A stretch of DNA of 64,000 bases from Thiohalospira sp051746205 (GTDB lineage Bacteria > Pseudomonadota > Gammaproteobacteria > Thiohalospirales > Thiohalospiraceae): the NCBI GenBank assembly GCA_051746205.1, contig JBNJEU010000006.1, positions 1 to 64,000 of the forward strand. The letters are read 5' to 3'. Both the position numbers and the translations under genes were made by a program. Shown one piece after another: positions 1-7,598 of the stretch; position 1 is the stretch's first letter; every line of letters starts with the position of its first letter. The notes beneath the pieces are model-generated. The model had not been told where the DNA came from and ran no database searches. It saw only the letters and a program-made list of their open reading frames with translations.

Positions 1-168
1 GGCGGCGGCGTAGAACCGGCCCAGTGCCGCCAGACGTCCCCCGGTATTGAACAGGCCGCTGTTGAAGAAATAGGGGCTGCGACGGCCCGACTTCAGGGTG
101 AAGTCGCCGAATCGCAGCACGCCGCAGTCGAGGGAGAACTGGAGGAATTCGCGTTGATAATCGTGCAT
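1..168 (-). CDS. pyrE: Orotate phosphoribosyltransferase, N-terminal part
   Basis: Enzyme of de novo pyrimidine synthesis that joins orotate to PRPP to give OMP in the cytoplasm. Only the first 56 codons are inside the window; the frame continues past the left edge. The segment FTLKSGRRSPYFFN followed by LFNTGG is the characteristic N-terminal hood and substrate-contacting region of proteobacterial PyrE, including the Lys of LKSGR. The ATG at 166-168 is the only sensible start. There is no Shine-Dalgarno sequence, and a TAGAAT -10 hexamer ends six bases before the ATG, so the transcript may be leaderless. The next gene to the right, rpoS, is on the same strand and reads towards pyrE. Identification is secure although most of the gene is missing. 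Confidence 0.9.
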   Translation of the reverse strand, partial: MHDYQREFLQFSLDCGVLRFGDFTLKSGRRSPYFFNSGLFNTGGRLAALGRFYAAA

Positions 169-174
169 CCCGCC

Positions 175-180
175 ATTCTA
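175..180 (-). promoter_or_regulatory. Possible -10 element for a leaderless pyrE transcript
   Basis: The minus strand reads TAGAAT, then six bases (GGCGGG), then the pyrE ATG. Transcription usually starts six to eight bases after the -10, which would place the first base at or next to the start codon. No good -35 hexamer is visible. A short hairpin with arms 181-187 and 189-195 lies just upstream, between rpoS and pyrE. Inferred from spacing only. Confidence 0.4.
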
Positions 181-234
181 GCGGGAGGCTCCCGCCGGGA
201 CCAGTCGGCCGGAAGCCGAGAGGTCCGTCGCCGC

Positions 235-1155
235 TCAGGCGGAGAGGCGCGCCTTGGTCGGGGCCTCGCCGGGGGCGCCGAACAATGAGTGGAGCCGCCC
301 CAGCGCTTTGATCTGGATCTGGCGGACCCGCTCGCGGGTGATCCCGATCCGTTCCCCGACCTCTTCCAGAGTGGCCTGCTCGTGGCCACCGAGACCGAAG
401 CGCAGGGTCAGCACCTCGCGTTCGCGTTCACTCAGTTGCCCCATGTGTTCGGAGAGCGCCGCCATCGGCAGCGGCTCCTCAAGGTCGGCCGCGGGGTCAC
501 CGTCGGGGGCGCTGAGGGTCTCCACCAGCGCGGCACCGCCCTCTTCGCCGTAGGAGACATCCAGCGAAATGGCGTCCCCCGCCTGCTCCATGAGATCGCG
601 TACCGCCTGCGGGTCCTCGTTGAGTTCGGTGGCCACCTGCTCCGGCGTGGCGGTCTGGTTGAACTCCTGGCTCAGCCGGCGCGCGGTGGACTGATAGCGG
701 TTCAGCGCCTTGGCCACATGGATGGGGAAACGCACGCTGCGTCCCTGATTCATGATCCCGCGCTCGATGGCCTGGCGGATCCACCAGGTGCCGTAGGTGG
801 AAAAGCGGAACCCTTTCTCCGGATCGAATTTCTCCACCGCGCGGATCAGGCCCAGGTTGCCCTCCTCGACCAGATCCATCACCGCCATGCCGCGCTGGCT
901 GTAGCGCATGGCCAGCTTCACCACCAGGCGCAGGTTGCACTCCACCATGCGCTGGCGCGCCCACTGGTCGCCGGCCTGGACGCGGCGCGCCAGCTGCTTC
1001 TCCTCGTCGGCGGTCAGCAGCGGGTAGCGGCCGATCTCCCGGAAATAGAGCGACTGGGCATCGAATTCGTTGGACTCGTCCTCGGCTTCCCGAGTGGGTT
1101 CGCCGATGGGACGGGATTCGGGGGGAGTGGTGACGCCGACATGTTGCAGGCCCAT
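235..1155 (-). CDS. rpoS: RNA polymerase sigma factor, RpoS type
   Basis: Group 2 sigma-70 factor that directs core RNA polymerase to general-stress and stationary-phase promoters. The 306-residue protein (E. coli RpoS is 330) has region 1.2 (DAQSLYFREIGRYPLLT, near residue 32), region 2 (NLRLVVKLAMRYS, then DLVEEGNLGLIRAVEKFDPE and FSTYGTWWIRQAIE), region 3 and a C-terminal region 4 helix-turn-helix ending ITRERVRQIQ near residue 280. The GNLGLIRAVEKFDP block and the following MNQGRSVRFPIHV favour RpoS over RpoD or RpoH. AAGGAGG stands nine bases before the ATG, an unusually perfect ribosome site. In many Gammaproteobacteria rpoS follows nlpD; here it is alone, with its own promoter at 1204-1231 and a divergent membrane-protein gene upstream. 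Family certain; RpoS rather than another group 2 sigma is very likely. Confidence 0.9.
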   Translation of the reverse strand: MGLQHVGVTTPPESRPIGEPTREAEDESNEFDAQSLYFREIGRYPLLTADEEKQLARRVQAGDQWARQRMVECNLRLVVKLAMRYSQRGMAVMDLVEEGNLGLIRAVEKFDPEKGFRFSTYGTWWIRQAIERGIMNQGRSVRFPIHVAKALNRYQSTARRLSQEFNQTATPEQVATELNEDPQAVRDLMEQAGDAISLDVSYGEEGGAALVETLSAPDGDPAADLEEPLPMAALSEHMGQLSEREREVLTLRFGLGGHEQATLEEVGERIGITRERVRQIQIKALGRLHSLFGAPGEAPTKARLSA

Positions 1156-1203
1156 GGTTGGCCTCCTTATGGTCGTGGATGCAATGGATGACCTTCAACA
1201 TAA

Positions 1204-1231
1204 TGTATAGATTATTTGGGGTTCAGGTCAA
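1204..1231 (-). promoter_or_regulatory. Promoter of rpoS
   Basis: On the minus strand TTGACC (1226-1231) is followed by a 16-base spacer and TATACA (1204-1209), a good sigma-70 promoter whose -10 is preceded by C, as sigma-S also likes. The start point would lie near 1197, about 40 bases before the rpoS ATG at 1155. A CCTGTACAAG palindrome sits six bases upstream of the -35. Confidence 0.65.
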
Positions 1232-1236
1232 TAAAA

Positions 1237-1341
1237 CCTGTACAAGTTTTTCGTCATTTTACGATCGTTACACGACTGAGTGCGAAAGATTGACGGTATA
1301 CTTGTACAGGATGGTGTGAATGCGCCCAGCCCCTGTACAAC
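1237..1341. repeat. Three CCTGTACAAG-type palindromic sites in the rpoS/tauE divergent region
   Basis: Copies are CCTGTACAAGT at 1237-1247, its exact inverse ACTTGTACAGG at 1300-1310, and CCTGTACAAC at 1332-1341. Each contains the palindrome TGTACA. The centres are 64 and 31 bp apart, close to six and three helical turns, so all three face the same side of the DNA. The first lies just upstream of the rpoS -35 and the other two lie within the leader region of the divergent gene. This looks like the operator of a dimeric regulator; which one cannot be told from the sequence. Confidence 0.55.
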
Positions 1342-1412
1342 ACATGGAGGGGCTTCTGGCCTTGCGGGGAGGGGTTGATTACCATGGCGGGAAGTCGATA
1401 CGGGGGAGAGTG

Positions 1413-2120
1413 ATGCCGGAGCATGCGACCTACGGTGCGGCCTTTCTGGTCGGTCTGATGGGCGGGGTCCACTGTGTCGGGATGTGTGGCGGTATTGTCG
1501 GGGCGCTGACCCTCGGATTGCCCGAGGAGGTGCGCAGCCGCCTCGTCCGCATCATGCCGTATCTGCTGGCCTACAACCTGGGTCGGCTCCTGAGCTACAC
1601 CGTCGCCGGCGCCCTGATGGGCGGTGTCGGTCTGCTGGCGGCCAATCTCTCCGGCGTGCGCGAGGCGCAGGGTGTTCTTCAGTTGCTGGCGGGCCTGTTC
1701 ATGGTTGCACTGGGCCTCTATCTGGCCGGTTGGTGGCAGGGGCTCAGCCATCTGGAGCGAGCGGGTGGTCACTTGTGGCGGCGCATCGAGCCCCTGAGCC
1801 GGCGGATGATGCCGGTGCGTACGCCGTTGCAGGCCCTGGGTCTGGGGCTGGTCTGGGGCTGGTTACCGTGCGGACTGGTCTACAGCGTGCTGGTCTGGGC
1901 CATCGCCGCCGGCAGCATGACCCACGGCGCCCTGCTGATGGCGAGCTTCGGTCTGGGGACGTTGCCGATGGTACTGGGTCTGGGAGCCTTTGCTGCGACG
2001 CTGGCGACGCAGGTGCGGCGGCCGGTGTGGCGGATCACGGCGGGAGTGATGGTCATTCTGTTTGGTGTGGCGACCCTGATCCAGGCGCTGCTGGGCCTTT
2101 CACCCGGCGTATCGAACTAG
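1413..2120 (+). CDS. TauE/SafE- or UreH-like membrane protein (sulfite exporter TauE/SafE superfamily)
   Basis: Integral inner-membrane protein of 235 residues with about six hydrophobic segments. The first segment carries GLMGGVHCVGMCGG, the hallmark of the UreH/DsbD-like family often found beside cytochrome oxidase assembly genes in Proteobacteria; its two cysteines and histidine could bind a metal, probably copper. A second conserved stretch, GLVWGWLPCGLVYS, has another cysteine. I chose the ATG at 1413, preceded by GGGGGAGAG at 1402-1410, over an upstream in-frame ATG at 1320 whose added residues are not membrane-like. The gene is divergent from rpoS and ends just before the inverted repeat at 2126. 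Transported substrate unknown. Confidence 0.75.
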   Translation: MPEHATYGAAFLVGLMGGVHCVGMCGGIVGALTLGLPEEVRSRLVRIMPYLLAYNLGRLLSYTVAGALMGGVGLLAANLSGVREAQGVLQLLAGLFMVALGLYLAGWWQGLSHLERAGGHLWRRIEPLSRRMMPVRTPLQALGLGLVWGWLPCGLVYSVLVWAIAAGSMTHGALLMASFGLGTLPMVLGLGAFAATLATQVRRPVWRITAGVMVILFGVATLIQALLGLSPGVSN

Positions 2121-2125
2121 CGAGG

Positions 2126-2283
2126 GACCACGCGCGGCGTACGGCGGCGGATGGTGCGTGAGGGTCGGGACCGGGGGGCGTCGGCCGCAGGGATGCGGCC
2201 GTCGAGCCTACATGGATGTATTCACGGCGCCCCCCGGGGACCGAACCCCACGCACCATCCGCCGCCGTACGCCGCGCGTGGTC
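2126..2283. repeat. 35-bp inverted repeat enclosing two GGA-loop hairpins
   Basis: Arms at 2126-2160 and 2249-2283 are perfect 35-bp inverse copies, and an imperfect stem continues inward through the two G/C runs. The apex carries two small hairpins: a GGCCGC/GCGGCC stem with loop AGGGAT (2183-2200) and TACATGGATGTA (2209-2220). Both put GGA in the loop, and the second closely follows the published CsrA/RsmA binding consensus ACARGGAUGU. The element starts five bases after the tauE-like stop and ends 12 bases before the stop of the convergent DUF4426 gene. It could act as a bidirectional terminator, an RNA stabiliser or a CsrA-binding element. Similar twin-hairpin repeats are, to my memory, widespread in gammaproteobacterial intergenic DNA. 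Confidence 0.75.
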
Positions 2284-2295
2284 ACGAGGGGTCCC

Positions 2296-2751
2296 TCAGT
2301 CGATGAAGAACTGCCGCTGGAAATCCACTTCGAACTCCTGGCCGCTGCCGTCCGGACTCACGGTGAATTCGAAGCGCAGCACCTCCTCGTCGCTCACGTT
2401 CACCGTGTCGAGATAGTATACGGCCCGGTCGTCGCGGACTTCCCGCATGCCGAGACGCCGGGTCTGGCCGGTGCGGTTGGTGGCGCCGCCCTTCACTCGG
2501 GCCGTGACCGGTTCACCACTGACCGCATCCTCACCCTCGATGACGGATATCGTGACCAGGGCCCGACTGGCGCTGCGCTGGATGCCGTAGCCCCGGGCGA
2601 CCTCGGGATCCAGCTTGTCGGTTGTGATCGCGTTGTAGTGGACAGTGTAGTCACCGAACTGCTCAAGGAAGTCGGCCTGCGCGACCAGCGGCAGGAGCAG
2701 GATGGTCAGGCTGATGAGCCAGCGGCGGGGCATGGGGGTAAGAGACTTCAT
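2296..2751 (-). CDS. DUF4426 domain protein, exported
   Basis: A 151-residue protein with an N-terminal signal peptide (positively charged start, hydrophobic LTILLLPLVAQA, likely cut before DFLEQF). The mature part, with GDYTVHYNAI near its start and a C-terminal strand FEVDFQRQFF, matches the DUF4426 family, whose function is unknown. The gene lies downstream of metX and metW, the same order seen in Pseudomonas. The start at 2751 has GGAG upstream; longer in-frame starts overlap metW and add non-conserved residues. It is convergent with the membrane-protein gene across the inverted repeat. Confidence 0.75.
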   Translation of the reverse strand: MKSLTPMPRRWLISLTILLLPLVAQADFLEQFGDYTVHYNAITTDKLDPEVARGYGIQRSASRALVTISVIEGEDAVSGEPVTARVKGGATNRTGQTRRLGMREVRDDRAVYYLDTVNVSDEEVLRFEFTVSPDGSGQEFEVDFQRQFFID

Positions 2752-2836
2752 GGCGGCTCTCCTTCTGATGCGTGTGCGTCCGATCCGGAACCAGTCGAAG
2801 ACCCGGTCTGACGCCATGGTCCTGAGCTGACGGCGT

Positions 2837-3463
2837 TCAGCCGGCATCGCGCTGACGGAAGCGGTAGAGGGCGATCTCCCCGAGCACATTGGGCCATTTC
2901 CGGATCAGGGGATTGCTGCGGTGGTCGGAGTTCACCGCGGTCATCTCCAGGATCTCGATGTCCAGATCGGCGCAGAGGGATTCGAAATCGCGCAGGGTGC
3001 AGAGGTGGATGTTGGGGGTGTTGTACCACTCGCCGGGGGCGGCGGTGGCCGTGGAGACCGGCATGCGGCCATGGATGGTCAGGTGCAGCCGGTGCTTCCA
3101 GTACCCCATGTTGGGGAAAGTGACGATGCCCTCGCGGCCGACGCGCATCATCTCCAGCAGCAGGCGGTCCGGGTAGCGGACCGCCTGCAGGGTCTGGGAA
3201 AGGACCACGTAGTCGAAGGAGCCGGCGTCGAAGTCGGAGAGGCCGCCGTCCAGGTCGCTCTGGATCACCGACAGCCCCTTGGTGATGCAGCGGACGATGT
3301 TGCTGTCGTCGATCTCGATGCCGTAGCCCTCGGCGGAGCGCCTCTCGCGCAGGTACTCCAGCAGGGTGCCGTCACCGCAGCCGAGGTCGAGGATCCGGGA
3401 GCCGCGCTTCATCCAGCGACCGATGGTGGTCAGGTCGGGGCGCCGGGTCAGGTCCGCGCTCAT
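2837..3463 (-). CDS. metW: Methionine biosynthesis protein MetW
   Basis: SAM-methyltransferase-fold protein of 208 residues that partners MetX in homoserine acylation in many Proteobacteria. The binding loop ILDLGCGDGTLLEYL appears near residue 24 and the family sequence VVLSQTLQAV near 95, followed by NMGYWKHRLHL. Its ATG overlaps the metX stop by four bases (ATGA), showing tight translational coupling. It contains no methyltransferase catalytic feature that would let a substrate be named, as is usual for MetW. Identification is firm. Confidence 0.93.
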   Translation of the reverse strand: MSADLTRRPDLTTIGRWMKRGSRILDLGCGDGTLLEYLRERRSAEGYGIEIDDSNIVRCITKGLSVIQSDLDGGLSDFDAGSFDYVVLSQTLQAVRYPDRLLLEMMRVGREGIVTFPNMGYWKHRLHLTIHGRMPVSTATAAPGEWYNTPNIHLCTLRDFESLCADLDIEILEMTAVNSDHRSNPLIRKWPNVLGEIALYRFRQRDAG

Positions 3464-4611
3464 GCCGCACCCCCGCTGGTGGTGACCCGGTCCATGTAGG
3501 CGTGGAAGACCGCCATGTACTGCGGGATCGGCATCAGGAAGGCGTCATGGCCGTGATGGGCCTCGACCTCCGCGTAGGCCACCGGCTTGTCGTTGTCCAG
3601 CAACGCCTTGACGATCTCCCGGGAGCGCTCCGGGGCGAAGCGCCAGTCACTGGTGAACGCGACCACCAGTGACTGGGCCCGCACCCCCGACAGCGCCCTG
3701 GCCAGGTTATCGTCGAATTCCGCAGCCGGGTCGAAGTAGTCCAGTGCCCGGGTCATCAGCAGATAGGTGTTGGCGTCGAAGCGCTCGACGAAGGACTGCC
3801 CCTGGTAGCGCAGATAGGATTCCACCTGGAAGTCGACGTCGTAGCCGAAGTTGATCTGTTCCTGACGCAGCTCGCGGCCGAACTTGGCGCGCATCGCCTC
3901 GTCGGACAGGTAGGTGATGTGGCCGAGCATGCGCGCCAGCATCAGGCCGTGGCGCGGTACCGTGTCGTGGGCCAGATAGTGGCCGTCGTGGAATTCCGGG
4001 TCCGACATGATCGCCTGACGCGCCACCTCGTTGAAGGCGATGTTCTGGGCGGAGAGGCGCGGCGCGGCGGCGATGATCACCGCGTGGCGCAGGCGTTCGG
4101 GGTAGTCCATGGCCCACTGCACCACCTGCATGCCGCCGAGGCTGCCGCCGACCACCGCCGCCCACTGCTCGATGCCGAGGGCGTCGGCCAGGCGGGCGTG
4201 GCTGTTCACCCAGTCGCGGACGGTGACGATGGGGAAATCGGGGCCCCAGTAGCGGCCGGTCTCCGGGTTGGTGGTGTTGGGTCCGGAGCTGCCCTTGCAG
4301 CTGCCGAGGTTGTTCACGCCGACCACGAAGAAACGGTTGGTATCCAGCGGCTTGCCCGGTCCGATGCAGGATTCCCACCAGCCCGGCTTGCGATCGTTCA
4401 TGGAGTGGTAGCCGGCGGCATGGTGGTCGCCGGAGAGGGCGTGGCAGACCAGTATGGCGTTGTCCCGCTCCGCGTTGAGCTCGCCATAGGTCTCGTACAC
4501 CAGCCGGTAGGACGGCAGCGTGCGACCGCAGTCCAGCTCGAGGGGCTGGTCGATATCCAGTGACTGGGGCGTTACCAGGCCGACGGAGTCGGCCGGTATG
4601 GACTCCGGCAT
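3460..4611 (-). CDS. metX: Homoserine O-acyltransferase MetX (probably succinyl-specific)
   Basis: Alpha/beta-hydrolase enzyme that activates homoserine by acylation, the first committed step to methionine. All 383 residues of a normal MetX are present. The nucleophile is Ser157 in GGSLGG, with Asp322 (FTSDWRF) and His355 (HHGHDAF) completing the triad. The block GSCKGSSGP near residue 103 and the immediate metW partner are features of gammaproteobacterial MetX enzymes that use succinyl-CoA; acetyl-CoA specificity is less likely but cannot be excluded by eye. The gene is 38 bases downstream of ycaO on the same strand and overlaps metW, so ycaO-metX-metW may be one transcript. No SAM riboswitch is visible upstream. 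Confidence 0.93.
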   Translation of the reverse strand: MPESIPADSVGLVTPQSLDIDQPLELDCGRTLPSYRLVYETYGELNAERDNAILVCHALSGDHHAAGYHSMNDRKPGWWESCIGPGKPLDTNRFFVVGVNNLGSCKGSSGPNTTNPETGRYWGPDFPIVTVRDWVNSHARLADALGIEQWAAVVGGSLGGMQVVQWAMDYPERLRHAVIIAAAPRLSAQNIAFNEVARQAIMSDPEFHDGHYLAHDTVPRHGLMLARMLGHITYLSDEAMRAKFGRELRQEQINFGYDVDFQVESYLRYQGQSFVERFDANTYLLMTRALDYFDPAAEFDDNLARALSGVRAQSLVVAFTSDWRFAPERSREIVKALLDNDKPVAYAEVEAHHGHDAFLMPIPQYMAVFHAYMDRVTTSGGAA

Positions 4612-4649
4612 GAAACGGGAAACCTCGCGGGGCCAGTGGGCCGTTCAGT

Positions 4650-6416
4650 CTAAACAGCCCCTCCGGGCAACGCAACGCCGCCGCCGTTCTGGCGGCGCAG
4701 CACCTTGGCACAGGCTTCGAGCAGCGTGGTGTGGGAGCGGCTCGGTGCCGCCGGGTCGAGGGGACCCAGGCGGGGGAAGCGCTCCTCGCCGCGGGCCCGG
4801 CGTTCGGCGGCGGCGACCGGTTCGGCGCCGAACCACGCCGCCAGGGCCGGGCGGTGATCGTCGACCGTCAGGCCGGCGACTCGCAGCTCCAGTACGGCGT
4901 TGAGCGCCGACAGGGCCCGGCGCTCGTCGTCGTCGAGGTTGCCGGAGGCGAGGACCGACGGCAGCCGCGCGGCCGCCTCTTCCTCATCACCGAGGGCGAG
5001 CAGCAGCCAGACCTTCAGCTCGCCGATGCGCAGCCGATTCCATGCGGTATCGGGGTCGCCGACCACACCGGCCCATTCGAACACACGCAATTGCTCATTG
5101 AGCTGGTGCTCCTCCAGGGTCTCGTAGAGGTCACGCCAGCCCTCCGCTCCGGACCCGTGGAGGTCGAACAGCACGGGGCGCACCGGCAGGACACTGTTGT
5201 TGTTGTCCCAGATCAGCTCGTCGGCCTCGTAGATGTCGGAGAACCCGGGGACCAGGATGCGGCAGGTGTAGGCGCCGAGGTCGGTGTGCTCGGCGATGTA
5301 GACCTCGTGGCCCTCGGCGTGCAGTGCGTCGATGAGCGCCGCGCGCGCCGCGCTGTTGTCGGTCGGCCACGGACTCTCCCGTTCCCAGTCGTGGAACGGG
5401 TGATCGGGGGTCTCGGCGAGCAGCGCCCAGTGGACGTAGCCGCTGGAATCGATGAAGTGCAGCTCGATGTTGTGCGGATCGGCGACCATCTCGGCCTCGG
5501 TAGTCGGCGGCGGGAAACCGGCCAGCTCGTCCAGGGCGCGCCCCTGGAGCAGCTCGGTCAGGGCGCGCTCCAGCGCCACCCCGAAGTCGGGATGGGCGCC
5601 GAAGGAGGCGTAGACCCCGCCGTCGGGATGCTGGAGCAGGACACACATCACCGGATAGCGTCCGCCCAGGGAGGCGTCCAGGGGGCGCACGGCGAAGCCG
5701 TGGTCGGTCAGCGCGGCCAGTCCCTCGCGGATGGCCGGGTGGCGATCCAGGACCGCGTCCGGCACTCGGGGCAGGGTCGTCCCGTGGACGATGATCCGGT
5801 TCTTGATGGCGCGCTCGAAGATCTCGGCCAGTCCCTGGACCAGCGCCTCGTCCCGGGTGTTGCCGGCGCTCATGCCATTGGATACGAACAGATTGGCGAT
5901 GAGGTTGACCGGGACCCACACCGTCTCGCCGTCGCTCTGGCGCACATAAGGCAGGGCGCAGAGGCCCCGGCCGGTGCCGCCGCCGTTGAGATCACGGAGC
6001 TCCCCGGGAACGAGGTCGGTGCCGTCGATGTAGCGGCGGTACCAGTCGGCGTCCAGCAGCCCCTCGGGCCAGGTGCCGTCCTCGACCGGGAACCAGCGTT
6101 CATCCGGGTGGTGGATGAAGCCGAAGGTCTCCAGCATCGGGTCGAGCATGAAATCGGCCCAGAGGTAGCGCGTGGCCAGCCGTTCGACCAGCTCTCCGTA
6201 GGCGCTGGCCAGCGCCGCCTCCCGACAGCCGCCCTTGCCGTTGGCGAAGACCCTGGGGCAGTCGCGATCGCGGATGTGTACCGACCAGATGTGGGGCGCC
6301 GGGTTCAGCCAGCGCGCCTCCTCGATGTGGAAACCGAGGTCGCGCACCAGACGATGGAGCTCGGCAATGGTGTCCTCGAGGGCGCGTTCCTTGCCGGGAA
6401 TGAGAGTGTGGGGCAT
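4650..6416 (-). CDS. ycaO: YcaO ATP-dependent cyclodehydratase-family protein
   Basis: Homologue of E. coli YcaO (586 residues; 588 here), an ATP-binding protein that supports RimO-dependent methylthiolation of ribosomal protein S12. The N-terminal half carries the conserved FANGKGGCREAALASAYGE block near residue 55 and a glutamate-rich ATP/Mg site (EALVQGLAEIFERAI near 190; ALERALTELLQGR near 285). The C-terminal part is an alpha-helical tail as in E. coli. I start the protein at 6416 (MPHTLIPGKE), which gives the family length; upstream in-frame ATG codons would add residues with no homology. No azole-peptide precursor or dehydrogenase gene is nearby, which argues against an RiPP role. It lies upstream of metX on the same strand and divergent from pdhA. 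Confidence 0.88.
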   Translation of the reverse strand: MPHTLIPGKERALEDTIAELHRLVRDLGFHIEEARWLNPAPHIWSVHIRDRDCPRVFANGKGGCREAALASAYGELVERLATRYLWADFMLDPMLETFGFIHHPDERWFPVEDGTWPEGLLDADWYRRYIDGTDLVPGELRDLNGGGTGRGLCALPYVRQSDGETVWVPVNLIANLFVSNGMSAGNTRDEALVQGLAEIFERAIKNRIIVHGTTLPRVPDAVLDRHPAIREGLAALTDHGFAVRPLDASLGGRYPVMCVLLQHPDGGVYASFGAHPDFGVALERALTELLQGRALDELAGFPPPTTEAEMVADPHNIELHFIDSSGYVHWALLAETPDHPFHDWERESPWPTDNSAARAALIDALHAEGHEVYIAEHTDLGAYTCRILVPGFSDIYEADELIWDNNNSVLPVRPVLFDLHGSGAEGWRDLYETLEEHQLNEQLRVFEWAGVVGDPDTAWNRLRIGELKVWLLLALGDEEEAAARLPSVLASGNLDDDERRALSALNAVLELRVAGLTVDDHRPALAAWFGAEPVAAAERRARGEERFPRLGPLDPAAPSRSHTTLLEACAKVLRRQNGGGVALPGGAV

Positions 6417-6490
6417 GTCGGGGGGGGTCCTCGCTGAAGCCGGGACGATGCTAACACACCCCTTGGCGGGCGCGTCTGCTTGACCTTCCT

Positions 6491-6529
6491 CGGGAAAATG
6501 TCGATCATTTGCGGCTTGTATTTTTCCCG
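6491..6529. promoter_or_regulatory. Inverted repeat in the ycaO/pdhA divergent region
   Basis: CGGGAAAA (6491-6498) and TTTTCCCG (6522-6529) form an 8-bp inverted repeat with centres 31 bp apart, about three helical turns. It lies between the divergent ycaO and pdhA starts, where a TTGACC -35-like hexamer (6480-6485) is also found. It could be an operator for the pyruvate dehydrogenase genes or a weak RNA stem. No known regulator motif is recognised. Confidence 0.35.
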
Positions 6530-6605
6530 GGTGGCTCGCGTCGTGGCAGTGGTGGCGCAAAAAAGACGCCCGAAATCAAATAGCCAGCATTGAGGGGGCG
6601 CCTTG

Positions 6606-7598
6606 ATGGATAACGCCGACAAGAAACGGGTGCTGCGAGAGATGCTCTACTCCCGGCGCTTCGAGGAGCGCTGCTACGAAGCCTACGTAGAGCGCAAGAT
6701 CGGTGGCTTCCTCCACCTCTATCCCGGCCAGGAAGCCTGTGCCCACGGGGTCATGGAGGCCGCGAAGCCGGGCCACGACTACGTCATCACCGGCTATCGG
6801 GACCACGTTCACGCCCTGCTTGCCGGCGCCGATCCGAAGGCCGTGATGGCGGAACTGTTCGGCAAGGAGACCGGTTCCAGCAAGGGGCGCGGCGGTTCCA
6901 TGCACATCTTCGACGTCGAGAACCGTTTCATGGGCGGCTACGCCCTGGTGGGCGGCCCCTTCCCGCTGGCCGCCGGCATGGCCAAGGGCATCAAGCTGCG
7001 CGGCGGTGACGAGATCGCCATCTGCTTCCTCGGCGATGCCGCGAACAACCAGGGCTCCTTCCACGAGACCATGAACATGGCCGCCCTCTGGGAGCTGCCG
7101 GTGCTGTTCGTCTGCGAGAACAATCTCTACGGCATCGGCACCCGCATCGATCGCTCCACCGCCATCACCGAACAGTACAAGCGCGTATGCGGCTACGGCA
7201 TCGAGGCGAATCAGGTAGACGGTCAGGATGTGGAGACGGTCCACGAGGCTGCGACCCGCGCCGTGGAGCATGTGCGCAGCGGCAACGGCCCGTACTTCCT
7301 GGAACTGCTGACGTACCGCTATCGCGGCCACTCCATGTCCGATGCCAACGCCTACCGCGAAAAGGAAGAAGAGCGGCGCTGGAGTTCCCGCGACCCGATC
7401 ATCACTCTGCGCGACAGCCTCATCGAGGCCGGGGAGATCACCGAGGACGAGTACAAGGCGATGGACACCGAGATCCTCGACTCCATCGAGAACGAGGTGA
7501 TCCGGTTCGCCGAGGAATCGCCGGAGCCGTCCGCGGAGGAGGTGGGCCGTTACGTGCTGGCCGATCATGACCCGTATGTCAGGGGAGGGGCCCGATAA
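6606..7598 (+). CDS. pdhA: Pyruvate dehydrogenase E1 component, alpha subunit
   Basis: Thiamine-diphosphate enzyme subunit that, with PdhB, decarboxylates pyruvate and reductively acetylates the lipoyl arm of E2. The 330-residue protein shows YITGYRDHVHALLAG near residue 60, the TPP/Mg motif GDAANNQGSFHETMN near 143 and ENNLYGIGT near 172, plus the phosphorylation-loop region YRYRGHSMSDA near 240; these specify a PdhA rather than a branched-chain E1. Start ATG at 6606 follows GAGGGGG; a TTG three bases earlier is also in frame. It is first of three tightly linked pdh genes. The organism therefore uses the alpha-beta E1 form, not the single-chain AceE of enterobacteria. Confidence 0.95.
   Translation: MDNADKKRVLREMLYSRRFEERCYEAYVERKIGGFLHLYPGQEACAHGVMEAAKPGHDYVITGYRDHVHALLAGADPKAVMAELFGKETGSSKGRGGSMHIFDVENRFMGGYALVGGPFPLAAGMAKGIKLRGGDEIAICFLGDAANNQGSFHETMNMAALWELPVLFVCENNLYGIGTRIDRSTAITEQYKRVCGYGIEANQVDGQDVETVHEAATRAVEHVRSGNGPYFLELLTYRYRGHSMSDANAYREKEEERRWSSRDPIITLRDSLIEAGEITEDEYKAMDTEILDSIENEVIRFAEESPEPSAEEVGRYVLADHDPYVRGGAR

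Noticed and set aside
2208..2811. Plus-strand frame across the inverted repeat and DUF4426 gene
   Set aside because: It runs through the repeat stem and is antisense to a gene with a signal peptide and known family.
4612..4649. SAM riboswitch before metX
   Set aside because: The gap is only 38 bases and contains no conserved SAM riboswitch core.
4731..6437. A 568-codon plus-strand frame opposite ycaO
   Set aside because: Antisense shadow with Gly/Val/Gln-rich composition and no recognisable domain; ycaO is intact on the other strand.
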